NCBI GenBank assembly: GCA_003483675.1
Contig: DMYK01000610.1
Coordinates: forward strand, 6,515 to 29,027
Direction of reading: 5' to 3'
DNA length: 22,513 nt
Origin: Microcoleaceae cyanobacterium UBA11344
GTDB taxonomy: Bacteria > Cyanobacteriota > Cyanobacteriia > Cyanobacteriales > Microcoleaceae
Numbering within the stretch: position 1 is the first letter of the stretch; each line of letters begins with the position of its first letter. The notes beneath the pieces were generated by a model. It searched no databases, was not told the origin of the DNA, and was given only the letters and a program-made list of their open reading frames with translations. Below are positions 9,027 to 17,184 of this stretch, piece after piece. A program made the position numbers and the translations under genes.

Positions 9027-11393
9027 GTCACTTTTGCGGATAATTACTATCAGACAGTACCGGATTTATCAGGAGGTACAGTTTCGCCGGCGGGTCGGGA
9101 TATTCCCAATCTTCCGTTTACTGAAAATGGCAAAACAGCCCCCGGACTTAAATTTCCGCGAGAAGGTTGGAGGTCAGAAAATCCCGATGCTACTGCTCCG
9201 CTATTGGGAGAACCGGATTTGTCGGTTTTGCTGGGAACTAATAAAAATAACCCAGATTATAACAAAAGTCGTGCTGGGTTTACGAAGGAAACCGATCCTA
9301 CTGTTGGTATTGCTGGAAGGGGAGCTGTACACGGACGTGTTTTGAGCTGGTATGGGGGGACATCAGATTTGTTTCCAACTAACTTCCCGTTCAATGAAAA
9401 CTTAGATGCTAATCCTATTTTCCGCCGACGCGGCGATGGATATCGGGAACCTTTGTTCGATAAGGACTTTTCATTTAGCAATATTGCGAACAATTCTGCT
9501 CGGGTTACACCTTGGTATACGCCGGAAGAGCGTTTTGAGCATGGTGTTGATGCTGCTCCTTGGGAGGGAATTGGTACGGGGTGGTTTTATTCGGTTTTGG
9601 GCGGCGGGAAGGAGTTGCGTCCCCAAACGAATGTAGAGCGTATCCCGGTTGATTTTGACAATACTTATGATGCCAGGATGCGGGGAGATGCTGCGGTTCC
9701 TACTCTGTTTAACGGCAATTTTGATGCTGTTTTTAATCCGCAGGGTGGTAATCGGACTATTTTTTCTAATGCGATTCCTGGTTGGTCTTTTCATAATGGC
9801 GAAACGTCAGCGAGTGTAACTACAAACAATCTCGTTGATGTGAATCAGCTATCTGCAAGTGATGCTCCGGCTTTGCACGCGGAACTGGATAGGATTGGGG
9901 TCGATCGAACTAAACCAAATTATGCTCTGAAGCTAGAATCAGGGAAAAGTATTACCCACAACCGTTTTGTAGTACCTGAGTCTGGAACTTTGCGCTTCAA
10001 TCTTCACGTACCTAATCCCAGTGGCGGTCAACTCAAAGTTTCTATCAAGGGAACGGAATCAACTACTGAAGAGTGGCAGGATTTAACCCCGATCGAACTG
10101 ACGAGGGCTGCCAATCCAGATACATTAATTAACCCATTAGATCCGAATTCTCTTGCCCGTCCTAATGCGGTTGGTTACTACGATTACAATGTTGTCGGCT
10201 ACAGCGATCCGTACACTAATAAGCTAGCTTACGCCGAACAAGGATTTGAGACATTTCATTTGAAGATACCCGATAATCTACGAGACAAACCTGCTTTGTT
10301 GCAGTTTAAGGTAGAAGGAGGCAGTGAAGTTTATCTGGATGACGTTTTCTTTAATAGCGTTCATCTCAAGTTAGGAAATCCTACTTTTGCTCGCCCTTCT
10401 GAAGATACTCACCGCGAAAATTACTTGATTGAAAAGCCACAGTATTCGTTGTCTTACAACGATGCCACCAAGGGACCTAATTGGGTGAGTTGGCAGTTAA
10501 ACAAGTCCTGGTTGGGAACTATTGGACAGGGAGACCTTAAACTCAAAGATCGCAATAAATATCCTCCTGTTGGTTTTCCTCCTCCGATTCTTGATAGTGG
10601 GAGTGGAATGACTTTGACTTCTCCTGATAGCAGCTACCCTCCTGGCTATTTTGTGGATTATCCCTGGTCAGTAGATCCCACACTCCCTGATACCTGGGTA
10701 AAAACTCAAGGACCAGATTATAGGCGCAATCAAAGAAACTTTGAACGCGGTCATATGACTGCTGCTGCGGAGCGAAGCAGGACTTACAAAGATATATATT
10801 CCACATTCCTAACAACCAACCTACTTCCACAACATGAAGACAATAATGGCGGGATGTGGGCTCAGCTTGAAGACTACGGCAGAAACCAGCTAGTTAAAGA
10901 CAATAACCGGGAACTCTACATTATTGCTGGCGGGTTTGATTACAGTCCAGCAGTACCGCCAGGTCATTCAGACCTTAGAGAGATCAACAACAAGATTTCA
11001 ACAAATACTCAGGGTAGAGTCATTCTCGATTCAAATGGGACTTTGACTCCTAATCCCAAAACTATTGGGATTCCTAATTACACTTGGAAAATTATCGTTC
11101 CCTTGGAACCCGGTCAAGGAATAGCTGATGTCACTGCTAATACGCAGGTCATTGCTGTCATAACACCCAACAGACGTAGTAGAGAAACTCCCGCTCCCAA
11201 CTACAGATTGCCAGATAGTCCATCCTATCCTAACGGATTTCTTCCCAATGGTGTAACTAACTGGAAGAACTGGCAACAGTGGCGCGTCAATGTTGATTAT
11301 CTCGAAGCATTAACTGGGTATGACTTTTTATCAAATCTGCCTGAAGAAATTCAAGAGGTTATCGAAACAGATAGTTCCAGTCCTCTTGTGTAA
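9027..11393 (+). CDS. Orphan C-terminal cassette 2: hydrolase tail, jellyroll-like region, NUC nuclease (headless)
   Basis: The frame is open from 8946, but homology to the giant protein starts abruptly at 9027 (VTFADNYYQT versus ITFADNYYQT at 5455). There is no upstream ATG in frame; TTG 9204 is the first possible start and has no clear ribosome site, so it is probably silent unless recombined. It retains AVHGRVLSWY with the hydrolase His but lacks the nucleophile Ser region, so it cannot work as a hydrolase. It then has PWEGIGTGWFYSV, LFNGNFDAVFNP, a jellyroll-like region ending VYLDDVFF, and a nuclease domain with ERGHM (His codon 10752-10754), TNLLPQ and NGGMWAQLE. The Asn-x7-Glu spacing there matches the metal/catalytic pair of Serratia-type nucleases. 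The nuclease has a longer loop before ERGH than the full-length tip. It ends convergent with PRP2. Confidence 0.85.
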   Translation, partial: VTFADNYYQTVPDLSGGTVSPAGRDIPNLPFTENGKTAPGLKFPREGWRSENPDATAPLLGEPDLSVLLGTNKNNPDYNKSRAGFTKETDPTVGIAGRGAVHGRVLSWYGGTSDLFPTNFPFNENLDANPIFRRRGDGYREPLFDKDFSFSNIANNSARVTPWYTPEERFEHGVDAAPWEGIGTGWFYSVLGGGKELRPQTNVERIPVDFDNTYDARMRGDAAVPTLFNGNFDAVFNPQGGNRTIFSNAIPGWSFHNGETSASVTTNNLVDVNQLSASDAPALHAELDRIGVDRTKPNYALKLESGKSITHNRFVVPESGTLRFNLHVPNPSGGQLKVSIKGTESTTEEWQDLTPIELTRAANPDTLINPLDPNSLARPNAVGYYDYNVVGYSDPYTNKLAYAEQGFETFHLKIPDNLRDKPALLQFKVEGGSEVYLDDVFFNSVHLKLGNPTFARPSEDTHRENYLIEKPQYSLSYNDATKGPNWVSWQLNKSWLGTIGQGDLKLKDRNKYPPVGFPPPILDSGSGMTLTSPDSSYPPGYFVDYPWSVDPTLPDTWVKTQGPDYRRNQRNFERGHMTAAAERSRTYKDIYSTFLTTNLLPQHEDNNGGMWAQLEDYGRNQLVKDNNRELYIIAGGFDYSPAVPPGHSDLREINNKISTNTQGRVILDSNGTLTPNPKTIGIPNYTWKIIVPLEPGQGIADVTANTQVIAVITPNRRSRETPAPNYRLPDSPSYPNGFLPNGVTNWKNWQQWRVNVDYLEALTGYDFLSNLPEEIQEVIETDSSSPLV

Positions 11394-11462
11394 ATAATTT
11401 GTTCTGGCTCAGAGAACTCTCACACTCTCTTCGTCATCTCAATCAGTCAGCACTTTCAAACC

Positions 11463-11503
11463 GATTCCCCCTCAGTCTTACAATTAAGTAGCGAGGGGGA
11501 ATC
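11463..11503. terminator. GC-rich hairpin between convergent cassette 2 and PRP2
   Basis: GATTCCCCCTC (11463-11473) pairs perfectly with GAGGGGGAATC (11493-11503) across a 19-base loop, followed by an AT-rich stretch on both sides. It lies 70 bases after the cassette stop and 29 bases beyond the PRP2 stop, a position suited to bidirectional termination. Function is inferred from position and shape. Confidence 0.5.
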
Positions 11504-11531
11504 TATAAAAGTCCAACTTTCTTAAATTGAA

Positions 11532-12104
11532 TTATTCGTCCTCATCCCCTCCAGGATTGTAGTTCTTATCAGTTACAACTTGACCGTCTGGCATAATCGT
11601 ATTTCTTTTGTCAGTATAGTCGATATTGCAACCTTTCACCAATGCTCCCCTTAAATTCGCCCGCTCCAAAGAAGTTTCACCCATAATTGCATCTCTCAAG
11701 TCTGCTTCTTCCAGATTGGCTCCGCGCAAGCTAATTTCAACAAGCACAGCATTTCTCAGGTTGGCATTTCTCAGATTGGCATTCCTCAAATTACCCCACC
11801 TTAAGCGAGCATGACTGAGGTTAGCTCCCTGCAAGGAGGCATATTCTAGGTTACTGTCTAAATAAGCATGAGATAAATCTGCTTCATCGAGAATTGCATG
11901 GCTCAAATCAGCTAATCCCAAGTTAGCCGATTTGAAAATGCTACGCCTGAGATTGGCTTCTTGCAGACGAGCACTACCTAAGTTAGCCTCGCTGAAGTCA
12001 GCCTCACTCAAGTTGACACCTCTTAATTTGGCATATTCTAGGTTAACTCGACGAAAATCTCTTTCACCAGCAGCATATCTTCGGAGCAGTTCTTCAGCGT
12101 TCAT
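11532..12104 (-). CDS. Pentapeptide-repeat protein 2, single module; candidate partner of cassette 2
   Basis: The ATG at 12104 starts MNAEELLRRYAAGERDF, the common head of these PRPs; an in-frame TTG at 12119 adds five residues but has no ribosome site. About 190 residues consist of regular pentapeptides (ANLGSARLQEANLRRS, then ANLRNANLRNAVL) followed by the tail NTIMPDGQVVTDK and an acidic end (GGDEDE). This is a cytoplasmic beta-helix of roughly 25-30 repeats with acidic character. It converges with the nuclease of cassette 2 (138-base gap containing a hairpin). The opposite strand carries spurious low-complexity frames because the repeats are so regular. The family is certain; the role is inferred from the repeated pairing in this locus. 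Confidence 0.9.
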   Translation of the reverse strand: MNAEELLRRYAAGERDFRRVNLEYAKLRGVNLSEADFSEANLGSARLQEANLRRSIFKSANLGLADLSHAILDEADLSHAYLDSNLEYASLQGANLSHARLRWGNLRNANLRNANLRNAVLVEISLRGANLEEADLRDAIMGETSLERANLRGALVKGCNIDYTDKRNTIMPDGQVVTDKNYNPGGDEDE

Positions 12105-12123
12105 GTTTTGATCGCTCAATTTA

Positions 12124-12153
12124 TTTATACTATTAACTATACTAGATTCACAA
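12124..12153 (-). promoter_or_regulatory. Possible PRP2 promoter at the edge of cassette 3
   Basis: On the minus strand TTGTGA (12148-12153) and TATAAA (12124-12129) are separated by 18 bases, a reasonable sigma-70-like pair about 20 bases upstream of the PRP2 ATG. Homology of the next cassette begins at 12155, directly behind the -35 element. AT-rich sequence makes chance matches likely. Confidence 0.35.
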
Positions 12154-12154
12154 A

Positions 12155-13626
12155 CAGGGCACTAACCGGACTATTTTTTCCGATGGATTCCTGGTTGGTC
12201 TTTTCATAATGGTGAAACGTCAGCTAGCGTGTCTACAAGCAATCTCGTTGATGTGAATCAGCTATCTGCAAGTGATGCTCCGGCTTTGCACGCGGAATTG
12301 GAGAGGATTGGGGTCGATCAAACTAAACCAAATTATGCTCTGAAGCTAGAATCTGGTAAAAGTATTACCCACAACCGTTTTGTTGTGCCTGAGTGGGGAA
12401 ATTTACGATTTGACCTCCATGTTCCCGAAGCAGAACTGAAACGAGGCAGAAGTGTTTTGGTCACTTTGTCAGCAGCAGATGGAAGTCCTTTAGGTGTTTC
12501 ATCATCCATCAATTTGACGCGAGCGAAGCAAACAAGAGGTGCATATTTAGAAGATACCCAAAGGATTGATTATGGAATTCAAGGGTTTGAAACTTTCCAA
12601 TTTGAGGTGCCTGACAATTTGCGCGGTAAGGTAGCAAACCTCAAATTTGAAGTTGTTGGTGGCGGTACTGTTTACTTAGATAATGTATTCTTCAAAAGTC
12701 AACATCTACTGTTTGGAAATCCCTCAGATGCCAGGAACACAACTGACCTTGACGTTGCGAATCGCGATAACTATTTGCTAGAGAAAGCACAGTTTGCCAC
12801 TGCTTATGATGACAGCAGCAAAACTCCTAAATGGGTAAGTTGGCAAATGAATCAAAAGTGGCTGGGTAACACCAGTCGTTCCAATCTCCGATTCATTGAA
12901 GATAAAAGTATTCCTGAAACCTGGGGTCGGATCGTACATGAAGACTACACTAACAGTGATTATTCAAGAGGTCATATGCTACCTTCCTCTCACCGAACCA
13001 ATAGCGAAAAAGACAACATAGCCACTTTTCTGTTGACAAATGTAGTTCCACAGCATTTTGATAATAACGATAATTTCCGAGGAGAAATCCCAGATAATCC
13101 AGCATGGACAAGTTTCGATGATTTACTTGCATCCAATGTTGATACTGATTCAAAAGAGCTTTATGTTGTCGCTGGGGGTTATGAAAGCAATCTAAATCCT
13201 CAACGTATAAGTCATAGAGCAAGACCCAGTGCGTTAACACAACCTCAGATTCTTACCAACAAAGGGATAAATATTCCTGGTTGGACTTGGAAGGTGGTGC
13301 TAGAATTAGAGCGACCAGGGATTAGTCCGAGTGATGTCAGAGCAACTAACGCTGTAAGTTACGGCATTTTAACACCTAACGAGGTTGAACCAGCTCACGT
13401 ACCAACTAATCCAAATGGATCGGTAGGTAATAATGGAGATTTTGCGCTACCAGTTCCTCACCCATTCAATGCTTTGTTGGGGTTAAATCTTCCAGAAATA
13501 CCAAACAAAGCTGCTTGGAGAAATTGGCAAACATGGAAGCTGACTGTTAACCAAATCGAGGAGTTGACTGAGCTTGACTTTTTCTCAAATATTCCCGACG
13601 AGATTGAGGAAATAATCGAATCATAA
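12155..13626 (+). CDS. Orphan C-terminal cassette 3: jellyroll-like region and NUC nuclease (headless, 5' one-base deletion)
   Basis: Homology to cassette 2 starts around 12155 (CGGACTATTTTTT follows) without a start codon. Near 12181-12188 one base is missing relative to cassette 2 (codons for SNAIPGW become out of frame). The intact frame then runs to TAA 13626; GTG 12229 is the first usable start, without a ribosome site. It begins in the pre-nuclease region with LVDVNQLSASDAPALHAEL, continues with HNRFVVPEWGNLRFDLHVP and VYLDNVFF, and ends in a nuclease domain with SRGHM (His codon 12973-12975), TNVVPQ and a longer loop before PAWTSFDDL, so the catalytic Glu seen in cassettes 2 and 4 is replaced or displaced. 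The end DFFSNIPDEIEEIIES matches the shared C-terminal signature. It is probably a silent donor module and converges with PRP3. Confidence 0.82.
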
Positions 13627-13654
13627 GGCTCATGGTCTAGACAGCAAAGAAATT

Positions 13655-13685
13655 AGCCTGGAAAGCTTGCTTGGCTTACCAGGCT
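13655..13685. terminator. Hairpin between convergent cassette 3 and PRP3
   Basis: AGCCTGG (13655-13661) pairs with CCAGGCT (13679-13685) across 17 bases, followed by an AT-rich run (ATTGACTTTTAAT). It lies 28 bases beyond the stop of cassette 3. The stem is short, so the terminator assignment is modest. Confidence 0.4.
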
Positions 13686-13801
13686 ATTGACTTTTAATGA
13701 AATTGAACTATAGCGAACATAAAGGAGTTTTGTCATAGCAAAATATCTGAAAAGCCGAGCCAGCCAGCATTACTATTACACACTTATAAAAATAATTTAG
13801 G

Positions 13802-14290
13802 CTATTCATAAACTTCATCTTCATTATTAATAGTACCATCTGGCATGATGGTATCACTAAAAATCAAACGCCCCTTTGGACTGACTTGAAATGTTGCCCC
13901 CATCAAGTTGGCTCTGGTCAGGTTGGTACAATTCAATAGCGTACAAAACAGGCTGGCTTCTCTCAAGTCAACATCAATTAGGTCGCCTAAGAGTTGAGCG
14001 TAATCTAGGATAGCATCCCTCAAATTGGCACCAGTCAATATAGTCAGCGATAGGGTAGCAAACTCTAGGTTAGCACTGCTCAAGTTAGCACCGCTGAGAT
14101 TAACATAACTCAAATCGGCTCTAGTCAAGTTAGCACCGCTGAGATTGATACCACTCAACTCATTCTGACCTGGTTGGAGGTCTTCGATGTATGTCACGTT
14201 AGCAACGTTTAAGTCAGCTCCTCTTAAATCAACTCCAGGGAAATCCCTCTCTCCCGCCGCGTAACGCCTATATAGTTCTTCAACGTCCAT
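13802..14290 (-). CDS. Pentapeptide-repeat protein 3, single module; candidate partner of cassette 3
   Basis: The ATG at 14290 gives MDVEELYRRYAAGERDFPGV; an in-frame TTG at 14305 is a weaker choice. About 162 residues hold pentapeptides such as INLSGANLTRADLSYVNLSG, interrupted early by a non-repeat segment (TYIEDLQPGQNE), and end with the tail SDTIMPDGTINNEDEVYE. It is the shortest of the five PRPs. Its upstream region before cassette 4 begins is only about 35-40 bases and includes TATTAT as a possible -10, so the promoter may extend into cassette DNA. It converges with cassette 3. Family assignment is certain; the partner role is inferred from arrangement. Confidence 0.9.
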   Translation of the reverse strand: MDVEELYRRYAAGERDFPGVDLRGADLNVANVTYIEDLQPGQNELSGINLSGANLTRADLSYVNLSGANLSSANLEFATLSLTILTGANLRDAILDYAQLLGDLIDVDLREASLFCTLLNCTNLTRANLMGATFQVSPKGRLIFSDTIMPDGTINNEDEVYE

Positions 14291-14333
14291 AGCTTTTTTG
14301 TGCAAGTTGTTGATACTTTCATAATAGCGCTAT

Positions 14334-15995
14334 CCGGTTGATTTTGACAATACTTATGATGCCAGGATGCGGGGAGATGCTGCGGTTCCTACTCTGTTTA
14401 ATGGGAATTTTGATGCTGTTTTCGATCCGAAGGGAGTGACTCGAACTCCTTTGTCTAAGGGTCTACCTGGGTGGTCGTTCCACAACGGTCAATCCAATCC
14501 CAATATTGATTTGGTTCAAAGTTTGGAAGAGGTAAAACTTATCCAAGGGAACAGCGAACCAAACTATGCTTTTAAGTTAGAAAGCAGCGGGGTGAAGGAA
14601 ATTGTTCACAATCGGTTTGTTGTACCCGATTGGGGTGCCCTTCGATTCGATCTGCACGCACCAAAGATTGCCAATAGCTCTAATGCCAAATCTAAAGGCA
14701 CGCTTGATGTTACTATTCGACCATCAGATCCATCAATTCCAGCGTTTTCTCAAACAATAACTCTTCAAAAAGCTGAAAATCAAACGGACAGTAATAAAGC
14801 TCCGGCTAGTTACTTAATAGATCAATTCAAAGTAGATTACGGCATCAAGGGCTTTGAATCTTTCTCTGTTGATGTACCAGAAAAACTTCGCGGTCAGCCA
14901 GCAACTGTTGAATTCAAGCTCGAAGCATCTATTCCGGTCTATCTAGATAATGTCTTTTTCCAAAGCGAGTCGCTGAGGTTTAGCAATCCAACTACAGCAA
15001 GAACTGACCTAGTGACTAATAATACCTATCAAAATAACTATTTGATAGAGAAGCCACAGTACACTGTTTCCTATAATGGTAAAAAAAATACACCTAACTG
15101 GGTTAGTTGGGTTCTGGATGGCTCATGGCCAGGAAATATTAAAAGTAAAGACAGACCTGGTGAGTTTGCGGTAGACCCCGATTTAAATAGTTCCTTTTAC
15201 CGGGTTGCTCATAAAGACTATAAGTTCGATAGTCAAATTAACTATAATGAGGACGAGTATAAGGCATTTAAGCTTGAACAGCCAGCTATCTTCTGGCCAG
15301 TACGGGGACACATGAGTGCTTCTAACGACCGAAATAGAAGCACAAAGGATATGTATGCTAGTTTCTTAACTACGAATATTGTTCCTCAAGATTCCAAGGG
15401 AAATGAAGGTGCTTGGCGCGGTTTGGAAGACAAACTACAGAAGCTGGCGCGTCTGAAAAATGAACAAAAACAGCCAACACCTTATAAGTTCTATATCTCT
15501 TCTGGTGTGTACGGTGCTGGTGGTGGAGAGTTAACAAAATATTCTACTCCTCCTACTGTGACAGTTTTAAATGAAAGAGGAAGAGTTGTGGAAGCTCCAC
15601 TTAAGGATAATCCCAATTCTTTTAAAAATTTCAAAACAGCAGATGGTGATCGAACGATAACAGTTCCTAGTGCTCTCTGGAAAGTTGTGCTGGGATTCAA
15701 GCCAAATTCCACATCTGACAAGCCAGATTATTACTTTGCTTTTTGGATGCCGAACAATTCCTATGAAATTCAGAAGAGCCTAGATTACACGACAAAAGAT
15801 GCCAAGGGAAATATTATCGTCAAAAATAATACCTTGGGCTGGGAAGAGCGTTTAATTCCCATTGGCAAGCTAGAAGAAAGACTTAATGCAGATTTAGAAA
15901 AATCTGGCGACTCATTTAAATATGACTTTCTTTCTCAGATTAAAGATCCTAACAGCAAGGACAAAATGAAAAAAATCATATCTCTTCTCCCCTAA
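14334..15995 (+). CDS. Orphan C-terminal cassette 4: jellyroll-like region and NUC nuclease (headless)
   Basis: Homology begins at about 14334 (PVDFDNTYDARMRGD), after an in-frame TAG at 14325. The first ATG, 14367, is an internal Met conserved in the longer copies (DARMRGD), not a natural start. The first 66 bases from 14336 are identical to cassette 2 (9647-9712), but the following GWSFHNGQSNPNIDLVQ matches the full-length gene, so the module is a mosaic. The jellyroll-like part ends VYLDNVFF. The nuclease has VRGHM (His codon 15309-15311), TNIVPQ and NEGAWRGLE with the Asn-x7-Glu spacing kept, and a long insertion before VRGH. It ends YDFLSQIKD...ISLLP. The Asp of DRGH is Val here, but the His, Asn and Glu remain. 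It converges with PRP4 across a MITE. Confidence 0.85.
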   Translation, partial: PVDFDNTYDARMRGDAAVPTLFNGNFDAVFDPKGVTRTPLSKGLPGWSFHNGQSNPNIDLVQSLEEVKLIQGNSEPNYAFKLESSGVKEIVHNRFVVPDWGALRFDLHAPKIANSSNAKSKGTLDVTIRPSDPSIPAFSQTITLQKAENQTDSNKAPASYLIDQFKVDYGIKGFESFSVDVPEKLRGQPATVEFKLEASIPVYLDNVFFQSESLRFSNPTTARTDLVTNNTYQNNYLIEKPQYTVSYNGKKNTPNWVSWVLDGSWPGNIKSKDRPGEFAVDPDLNSSFYRVAHKDYKFDSQINYNEDEYKAFKLEQPAIFWPVRGHMSASNDRNRSTKDMYASFLTTNIVPQDSKGNEGAWRGLEDKLQKLARLKNEQKQPTPYKFYISSGVYGAGGGELTKYSTPPTVTVLNERGRVVEAPLKDNPNSFKNFKTADGDRTITVPSALWKVVLGFKPNSTSDKPDYYFAFWMPNNSYEIQKSLDYTTKDAKGNIIVKNNTLGWEERLIPIGKLEERLNADLEKSGDSFKYDFLSQIKDPNSKDKMKKIISLLP

Positions 15996-16046
15996 AAACC
16001 TGGTTAAACTAACTTCCTCTTTTGCTGAGGGTAGGTAATTAGTTGA

Positions 16047-16175
16047 TATAGCGCGTCTAAATCATTTGTATAGATATGTAGGGGCGATGCCAAGAGTGCC
16101 TTCCCTGACAATCACGGGGTTCTTCAGGGGGGATTACCCTTACAAAGATTGTACAACTCATTTAGACGTGCTATA
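16047..16175. mobile_element. MITE-like element with 24-base terminal inverted repeats
   Basis: The ends 16047-16070 and 16152-16175 pair at 21 of 24 positions (TATAGCgCGTCTAAAT and its counterpart). The 129-base element has no coding capacity and is bounded by TA at both ends, which fits TA-targeting IS630/Tc1-mariner-type insertion, though TA is too short to prove duplication. It fills most of the gap between cassette 4 and PRP4. Confidence 0.7.
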
Positions 16176-16186
16176 GTAGCGACGAA

Positions 16187-16864
16187 TTAGTCTTCACTGT
16201 TCCAAATAGTACCATCGGGCATGATAGTATCTTTAAAGTGAGCATCTGTAAAAATAGCCATTTCAGATTTGTTACCTCTAATTTCATCCAGATCCAACTC
16301 GGTGCCAAAAAAGTTAGTTCTCGTCAAGTCAGCCCGATAAAAACGAACGCTATCTTTAAACTTAGCATTCCTAAAATCACTATCGGTTAAGTTAGCATCA
16401 CCAAAACTTGTCTCAATCATCTTGGCTCCACTTAAGTTTGCTCTACTCAAATTCGCGTCGTAAAACTTAGTCTCCTGCAAATCGGTTTGAGTCAAATTCG
16501 CCCCAGTCAAATCCGCTCTGCCAAAGTTAGCTCGCCACAGACAAGCTCCGCTCAGGTTAGCCCCACTCAAATCCGCATTTTCAAAATGCGCGTAGGCCAA
16601 GTCGAGGTCGCTCAAATCTGAGCCACTAAAATTGATTCCTTGTCCGTAAAAAACCAGGGATTGCAAGTCACTTTCCTTGAAGTTAGCTCCACTCAAGTTC
16701 ACTCCACTTAAGTAGCGCTCCTTAGATTGCTCGTCACTCAAGTACACTTGAATCAGAGAAAAGTCTCTCTCCCCTGCCTCATAGCGCCTCAGCACTTCTT
16801 CCAACCACAAATGTTTTCTACTGTTGCATATTCTCATCCATTCTGCTTCTTCTTCTTCGTTCAT
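16187..16864 (-). CDS. Pentapeptide-repeat protein 4; candidate partner of cassette 4
   Basis: The ATG at 16864 opens a 225-residue frame. Unlike the other PRPs it has an N-terminal extension of about 20 residues (MNEEEEAEWMRICNSRKHLW) before the conserved LEEVLRRYEAGERDF. Pentapeptides follow (SGANLSGACLWRANFGRADL, TGANLTQTDLQETKF) and the tail is DTIMPDGTIWNSED. Many repeats carry Phe at the central position, typical of beta-helix stacking. It lies just beyond the MITE and converges with cassette 4. Only a 26-codon scrap of a further nuclease tip lies upstream of it. Beta-helix fold certain; biological role inferred. Confidence 0.9.
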   Translation of the reverse strand: MNEEEEAEWMRICNSRKHLWLEEVLRRYEAGERDFSLIQVYLSDEQSKERYLSGVNLSGANFKESDLQSLVFYGQGINFSGSDLSDLDLAYAHFENADLSGANLSGACLWRANFGRADLTGANLTQTDLQETKFYDANLSRANLSGAKMIETSFGDANLTDSDFRNAKFKDSVRFYRADLTRTNFFGTELDLDEIRGNKSEMAIFTDAHFKDTIMPDGTIWNSED

Positions 16865-17016
16865 GACTTTATTTCTAGAATCTGTTGAGAATAAAAATGT
16901 TGATACTACTAAAATAACTCAATCTTTGAAAAACAGCAAATACTTACTTCGGTTGCAAATTTTTCTCAACTCGTGGCATCACAGATTCGCAGAAGCGAAC
17001 ATCGACAGACAGTCAA

Positions 17017-17094
17017 TACGATTTTCTTTCTAATATCCCCAATTCTGCTATCAAGGAAAGGCTCAAGAAAGTGCAGAAGGTTCTTCCACAATAG
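17017..17094 (+). pseudogene. C-terminal scrap of a fifth nuclease cassette
   Basis: Codons from 17017 read YDFLSNIPNSAIKERLKKV and end at TAG 17092-17094. The start matches the shared C-terminal signature of the other copies (YDFLSNLPEEIQ, DFFSNIPDEIEE, YDFLSQIKD). No nuclease motif or other cassette homology is recognisable in 16865-17016, so nearly all of this copy has been deleted. It lies directly before convergent PRP5, preserving the tip/PRP order. Confidence 0.6.
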
Positions 17095-17184
17095 CTCACA
17101 TTCTGGCTGAAATAGACTTTGTTGAAATTGCAATTCCCGTCGGATTGACCGTCGAACTCACGTTTGAGGAGAAGTCTATTTACT

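Noticed and set aside
9025..9345. ATG-initiated 106-codon frame at the start of cassette 2
   Set aside because: It overlaps the cassette frame, which carries clear homology to the carrier (FADNYYQT, HGRVLSWY); the other frame has no recognisable features.
17110..17181. Inverted pair AAATAGACTT / AAGTCTATTT between the cassette scrap and PRP5 as a terminator
   Set aside because: The arms are only ten AT-rich bases and are separated by 52 bases, too weak to call.
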